Source: Chloroflexi bacterium UBA5177 (GTDB taxonomy: Bacteria > Chloroflexota > UBA5177). Taken from it: 19,488 bases of DNA. Below the pieces are notes generated by a model. The model saw only the letters and a list, made by a program, of their open reading frames with translations. It was not told the DNA's origin and did no database searches. Where the stretch lies: positions 1 to 19,488 of the forward strand of contig DHWR01000141.1 of NCBI GenBank assembly GCA_002413265.1. Direction: 5' to 3'. Position 1 is the first letter of the stretch. Each line of letters opens with the position of its first letter. Below are positions 15,408 to 19,488 of the stretch, piece by piece. Both the position numbers and the translations under genes were made by a program.

Positions 15408-16877
15408 TCAGTAGGCCCCGTGCCTACGAATGACCGCGATGCACGTCCGGACCAGAATTCGAGCGTCGAGAGCAAGCGACCAGTTGTCGACGTAATAGAT
15501 GTCCATCAGCACCATTTCGTCGAATGCCAGATCGCTTCGCCCGCTCACCTGCCAGATGCCCGTCATGCCGGGCTTCATTTCCAGCCTGCGGCGCTGCGCG
15601 CCGTCGTACTTGGCCACCTGCTCGGGAAGTGCCGGACGGGGTCCGACGAGGCTCATTTCTCCCTTTACGACGTTCCACAACTGCGGGAGCTCGTCCAGGC
15701 TTAGCCGTCTCATGCGGCGCCCAAGCGGCGTGCAGCGTGGATCGTTCCGCATTTTGAACAGCAGACCGTCGGCTTCATTCATCTCGGCAAGGGACGCCTC
15801 GTAGTCCTCCGCATCGATTTGCATGGTCCGAAGCTTGAAGCACTCGAAGGGCCGCCCACCTTCACCAATCCGGGTCTGCCTTAGAAGGGCCGGACCGCTC
15901 GATCCGACGCGGATGAAAACGCCAAGGAGCAGGAGGAGTGGCGCGGACAGGGTGAGCAACAAACCTGCCAAAAGGAGGTCGATGCATCTCTTTGAGCCCC
16001 GAGCTATGAGTCGGAGCGGCCGCTCTTGAACGTCGAGCAGCGGGATACCGGCGATGTCGTCTACCTCCACTCGACTCAGACTCATCTCAAAGAGGTCGGG
16101 GACCAGTTTCAGGCCCACCCGGTGCTGCTCGCACAAGGCCAGGATGGGCCAGACCTCTTCGTGGGCCGCGGCCGGCAGCGCTATCACGATATCGTCCACG
16201 GCGTGCGTGGTAATCAGCTGAGGTACGTCCGCAATCTGGCCGACGGCACGAAAGCGACCGAAATCTCGCAATTGGGGTGATACGCGGTGGTCCGCGAAAC
16301 CGACCAGGTGGTAGCCGAGATCCGGGCGGCTCATCACGCTCTGCATGATCATCTTTGCGACGTCGGTGCCTCCAACCACGAGCAGTCGCCGCACGCCCCA
16401 GCCGCGCCTGTGGCGAAAAGCCTGAAGGCTCCTATACACTGCTCTCCCCAAAAAGACCAGCACTATCATCAGGACCCAGACGTAGACGACGACGGCGCGG
16501 GAGTACTGCCACTTGTGCGTCAGGTACGTCACCACGATCACCGTCGCAATGCTGATCGTGGCTGCGCTGAACACCGTGGTGAAGTCGTCGGTGAGATCGC
16601 GGCTCAAACGATGCCGGTAGGCGCCCTTGAACAGAAGGACCGGGAGCATCACCATCATGAGGAGGAGAAAAAACGGTTCGTACTGTCTGAGCGAAACCTG
16701 ATCCTGGATAGCCGGCCCGATGCCGAACGTGTAGCGGATCCAGTAGCCGAGCACGAAGGCCACACAGACCGTTGCGACGTCGGTGGCCAGGAGCACCACG
16801 GGTAGGTAGCGGCGGTGTGTCCGGCTTCGAGCTCGAATGCCGGCCCGCTCGGATGAGGCGGCTTCGATCGCGTTCAC
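15408..16877 (-). CDS. polyprenyl-phosphate sugar-1-phosphate transferase
   Basis: Membrane enzyme that starts exopolysaccharide repeat-unit assembly by moving a sugar-1-phosphate from a nucleotide sugar to a lipid carrier. The 489 residues comprise about four N-terminal membrane helices (26-48, 68-84, 104-121, 127-145), a Rossmann-like central domain (RRLLVVGGTD, 163-172) and a C-terminal bacterial sugar transferase domain. That domain shows KRCIDLLLAG (296-305), GRPFECFKLRTM (341-352), the LDELPQLWN catalytic segment with D395 and E396, and SLVGPRPALP (409-418). The start is GTG 16877, overlapping the glycosyltransferase stop as GTGA. A reading from 16940 would lie inside that gene. The sugar specificity (glucose or galactose type) cannot be told. 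Confidence 0.92.
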   Translation of the reverse strand: MNAIEAASSERAGIRARSRTHRRYLPVVLLATDVATVCVAFVLGYWIRYTFGIGPAIQDQVSLRQYEPFFLLLMMVMLPVLLFKGAYRHRLSRDLTDDFTTVFSAATISIATVIVVTYLTHKWQYSRAVVVYVWVLMIVLVFLGRAVYRSLQAFRHRRGWGVRRLLVVGGTDVAKMIMQSVMSRPDLGYHLVGFADHRVSPQLRDFGRFRAVGQIADVPQLITTHAVDDIVIALPAAAHEEVWPILALCEQHRVGLKLVPDLFEMSLSRVEVDDIAGIPLLDVQERPLRLIARGSKRCIDLLLAGLLLTLSAPLLLLLGVFIRVGSSGPALLRQTRIGEGGRPFECFKLRTMQIDAEDYEASLAEMNEADGLLFKMRNDPRCTPLGRRMRRLSLDELPQLWNVVKGEMSLVGPRPALPEQVAKYDGAQRRRLEMKPGMTGIWQVSGRSDLAFDEMVLMDIYYVDNWSLALDARILVRTCIAVIRRHGAY

Positions 16878-18001
16878 GGGCCCTGCACCGTTCTCCGGTA
16901 GACCTCGGCGGTTGCACGCGCGGTGACGTCCCAGGTCCAATCGGAGGCGCGCTGTAGACCCGCGCTTCGCAGGCGTTGTCGGAGCCGCTCGTCGTTAAGG
17001 ATCCTGCCCACTCCTTGCGCCAACGCCTCGTCCGACCCTGGTTCCACTGTAATCGCCGCGTCACCTGCCACTTCGAGGAGCGAACTCGACGCCGACGTGA
17101 CGACTGGGAGGCCGCACGCCATAGCCTCGAGGACGGGCAGCCCAAAGCCTTCGAAAGCCGAAGGATAGGCGAAAACGTCGGCGCAATTGTACCAGAGGGG
17201 CAAGTCTGCTGGAGCCACATAATCGGCAAATCGAACGTCGGCCTGGAGGCCGAGGTCCGCTACCATCCGAAACAGATTGTCGTACATCCACCCGCGCGCT
17301 CCCGCCAGGAGCAGGAGGTGAGGGATACCCGCTTCCGCCTTCAGTCGCGCGAACGCGCGAATCAGGATGTCCACGTTTTTTCTAGGCTGTAGGGTGCCTA
17401 CGTGCAGGATGTACGGACGACCTTCGGTCAGTGCAGTTCGGAAGGTAGTCTTCTCCTCGTCACAACGTGGATGGAACCGCTCGTCGACACCTGGATAAAT
17501 AACGTCTATCTTTTCCGGCCTGACGCCAAAGCTGTCCACCAGATCACTTTTGGTGCTCCGCGAGACCGCAATGATGCGCTGGGCCACCCGCGCCGAGAGG
17601 CGCACGGCGTACCTGAGGTATTGCGCCTTGGCCCTCGGCAGAGTTCTGGGCGTTGTCAGGAATGAGAGGTCGTGGATCGTGACCACCGAAGGCTTCCGCC
17701 GGAAGGCGGGAAGGACGTTCACCGTGCCATGGAGAAGGTCGACGCGGTGCCTCGCAGCTTCAACCAAAAGACCCGTCTGTTCCCAGCCGATGCGGATCTC
17801 CGGACGATAGGTTGGGAAGCGGGTCTGTACTCGCTCGACGTCGTCAAATGGGGGCGCATCCGGCCCCACGAATGCTACGTATCGATTCTGAGGCGCTGCA
17901 GCAGGCAGCCGCCTCAGCAGCTGTTCGGTGTAGATGCTGACGCCGGCTGAGCGATAATCAGACCCCTGATGGGCTAGATAGGCGCTCAGGCCTACGCGCA
18001 T
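16874..18001 (-). CDS. glycosyltransferase family 4 protein (GT-B fold)
   Basis: Retaining glycosyltransferase of 375 residues, likely adding a sugar to a lipid-linked repeat unit. The N-terminal acceptor domain includes LLHGTVNVLP (89-98) and TIHDLSF (108-114). The C-terminal nucleotide-sugar domain includes HVGTLQPRKN (200-209) with R207 and K208, and the EX7E motif EGFGLPVLE (E284, E292) followed by AMACGLPVV. There is no signal peptide or membrane segment. The start is ATG 18001, overlapping the end of selB by 10 bp. Its own stop overlaps the sugar transferase start. The donor sugar and linkage cannot be inferred. Confidence 0.92.
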   Translation of the reverse strand: MRVGLSAYLAHQGSDYRSAGVSIYTEQLLRRLPAAAPQNRYVAFVGPDAPPFDDVERVQTRFPTYRPEIRIGWEQTGLLVEAARHRVDLLHGTVNVLPAFRRKPSVVTIHDLSFLTTPRTLPRAKAQYLRYAVRLSARVAQRIIAVSRSTKSDLVDSFGVRPEKIDVIYPGVDERFHPRCDEEKTTFRTALTEGRPYILHVGTLQPRKNVDILIRAFARLKAEAGIPHLLLLAGARGWMYDNLFRMVADLGLQADVRFADYVAPADLPLWYNCADVFAYPSAFEGFGLPVLEAMACGLPVVTSASSSLLEVAGDAAITVEPGSDEALAQGVGRILNDERLRQRLRSAGLQRASDWTWDVTARATAEVYRRTVQGP

Positions 18002-19488
18002 GCGCCCGCCCGGCTTCCGAGCACACGCCGGTCTCCATCTCGGCGGGTTATCCCGCGCGCGTCGAGAAGCTCGAGAAACGCCAGCGCGTACCGTCGAGAC
18101 GACCCAAATCGATCCCTGAGCTCAGACACTGTTATCGCTCCGGATTCCCGGATCTGAGACAACGTGCCGTCCACCATCTCGTCGAAGACGTCTCGATCCA
18201 GGTAGATGTCGTCGTCCAGTCGAACGATTCGCTCTTGGCGACTCAGAGCGGCGAACAAATCAGGGGTTGCGCCACTCGCAAGCTCGAGCTCTTTCCTCGT
18301 CGGGGGTGCGTAAGGACGGCTTCGCAATGCGTCTAGTACGGCCCGAGCCACGCCTTCCTGACCAATCATGCTCTGGAAAGTAGGCAGCGCCACGGTTGTT
18401 CCCTCGGTCCGGACGAAACCCGCCGACACGAGGGCAGGAAGCGCCGCCTGCCACGGTCCTGGGCCCCAGCCGGTCTTCGACCGAACCTCTTCCCTCGGAA
18501 TACCGGGTCGGAGCGGGAAGTTGCGGTGAAACGTCTCCGCGACGGTCCGCACCCTCTCACCAAGGGCCACCCACGCGTCCCAGGAGACGAACCAGTCGCC
18601 GACCCGCACGATGTCTCGCCTGTCCGTCAGGGACTTCAGGCTCTCCTGAATGAGCGACTCTGATCTGCCCAAGGTCAGAGTGATGTCTGAGAGAGTGCGA
18701 GGCTTCGGGGCGGCCAGGGCTGCGAGAACCAGATCTTCCGTGGATCCGGAGAGCATCCGGCCGAGCCTCACCATCGCCGTCGCGTCGCTCCGGCGGTGAC
18801 GCGGGGCAATGTCCACGACCTCGCCTCCGGCCATGGTGCGGGCGGGAGACGGCAGACGCAGAATGAAGCGCTGGCCGGGCACAGCCACAACCGCATCCCG
18901 AATTCTCACCTGGACCCACTCCTCCTTGCCAGGGTCAATTCGGCCGCCGGCCAATACGGAGACTCTGGCCGTCCTCTCGGCCGCGCCGAGATGGAGCATT
19001 ACCTCTGCCCCATGGTGAAGTGGCTGCGAGCTGCTTTCCAGAACGCGGGCTCGAGCATCGAATTTCCGCGTGGGTCTGATGCGAGATGGAGGCGAGACGA
19101 CATCACCGCGGGTAATCCCTCCGTGCTCGATTCCCGCTAAATTCAGCGCGACTCGATCGCCTGGACTTCCCGTCGGCACCGTGCGGCCGTGGGACTCCAT
19201 GGATCGAATTCTCGCGCGTCCGCCGGAAGGAAGCACCTCCACCATTTGACCGGAAATCAGCGAGCCCCCATGGAGTGTACCGGTCACGACAGTGCCAAAA
19301 CCCGCGACCGTGAACACTCTATCGATCGGAAGGAACGGCGCGCCGTCGTCCCCCCTGTCAGGGGCGCGGAGCACCGCCGCATCGAGGGCCTCGAGTAGCT
19401 CTGCTACACCTCGCCCGTTTGTCGCACTCACGCGCACGATTTCGGAGTCTGCAAGCCGGGTGCCGGCGAGCAGCCCACGGATCTCGTC
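17992..19488 (-). CDS. selB: selenocysteine-specific elongation factor, partial: N-terminal GTPase region beyond the right edge
   Basis: SelB carries Sec-tRNA(Sec) to the ribosome at UGA codons marked by a SECIS hairpin. The reading frame is open to the window edge, adding 17 codons (DEIRGLLAGTRLADSEI) before the first internal GTG at 19437, so 498 residues are visible. The fragment starts at the end of the G domain, with the VSATNGRG G5-like motif (about 20-27). Domain 2 follows (FLPIDRVFTVAGFGTVVTG, from about 52), then domain 3. About 250 C-terminal residues look like the winged-helix repeats that bind SECIS RNA. The missing part should hold the P-loop. SelB implies that the organism makes selenoproteins; none is visible here. 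A glycosyltransferase gene overlaps its stop by 10 bp. Confidence 0.93.
   Translation of the reverse strand, partial: DEIRGLLAGTRLADSEIVRVSATNGRGVAELLEALDAAVLRAPDRGDDGAPFLPIDRVFTVAGFGTVVTGTLHGGSLISGQMVEVLPSGGRARIRSMESHGRTVPTGSPGDRVALNLAGIEHGGITRGDVVSPPSRIRPTRKFDARARVLESSSQPLHHGAEVMLHLGAAERTARVSVLAGGRIDPGKEEWVQVRIRDAVVAVPGQRFILRLPSPARTMAGGEVVDIAPRHRRSDATAMVRLGRMLSGSTEDLVLAALAAPKPRTLSDITLTLGRSESLIQESLKSLTDRRDIVRVGDWFVSWDAWVALGERVRTVAETFHRNFPLRPGIPREEVRSKTGWGPGPWQAALPALVSAGFVRTEGTTVALPTFQSMIGQEGVARAVLDALRSRPYAPPTRKELELASGATPDLFAALSRQERIVRLDDDIYLDRDVFDEMVDGTLSQIRESGAITVSELRDRFGSSRRYALAFLELLDARGITRRDGDRRVLGSRAGACA

Noticed and set aside
16878..16940. A 21-residue N-terminal extension of the sugar transferase
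   Set aside because: It lies within the glycosyltransferase gene. GTG 16877 fits the stop/start overlap seen at other junctions.
17992..19488. Possible selenoprotein gene or SECIS element near selB
   Set aside because: No gene here shows an in-frame TGA inside a recognisable selenoprotein family. selB alone does not imply a local target.
1..19488. Mobile elements, CRISPR arrays, prophage genes, toxin-antitoxin pairs or defence genes
   Set aside because: No transposase, integrase, direct-repeat array or such domain was seen on either strand; the window is filled by housekeeping and polysaccharide genes.

Overview
This is an ordinary, gene-dense stretch of a GC-rich bacterial chromosome. It holds fifteen protein genes plus one partial tRNA gene, and no gap longer than about 110 bases. 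There is no phage, insertion sequence, CRISPR array, toxin-antitoxin pair or defence system. The gene set (zinc-ribbon L31, a DUF1385 membrane protein upstream of prfA-prmC-tsaC, DUF2851, SelB, a rhomboid between valS and polA) suggests a Terrabacteria lineage, perhaps Chloroflexota or Dormibacterota. That placement is a guess from gene content and order, not shown by the sequence.

Layout from left to right. The left edge has the 5' 50 nt of a tRNA-Glu(CUC) and apt, both on minus. The plus-strand DUF2851 gene is divergent from apt and convergent with polA, with a probable shared terminator near 1950. From 12.98 kb down to 2 kb runs a long minus-strand housekeeping series in transcription order: small membrane ORF, rpmE, DUF1385 gene, prfA, prmC, tsaC, valS, rhomboid protease, polA. 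It starts from a strong sigma70-type promoter (12974-13003) followed by a leader with a perfect 8-bp hairpin. A likely terminator follows rpmE. The theme is translation: ribosomal protein L31, release factor 1, the methylase that modifies it, a tRNA t6A synthesis enzyme and valyl-tRNA synthetase.

coaBC (coenzyme A synthesis) reads on plus, divergent from the rpmE operon. It meets tail to tail (9-bp overlap) a second minus-strand operon entering from the right edge. That operon runs selB (5' end outside the window), family-4 glycosyltransferase, polyprenyl-phosphate sugar-1-phosphate transferase, Wzz/CpsC-like chain-length protein, and a small CpsD-like P-loop protein that has lost its nucleotide-binding motifs. 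The last four look like the start of an exopolysaccharide pathway, translationally coupled to each other and to selB.

The points most worth a second look are the degenerate tyrosine-kinase-like protein at the end of the polysaccharide operon, the recurrent GTGA stop/start overlaps (three of four preceded by a CCG proline codon), the terminator-like hairpin in the rpmE leader with an unrecognised small membrane ORF after it, and the altered decarboxylase motifs in CoaBC. I found no clear candidate for a wholly new system.
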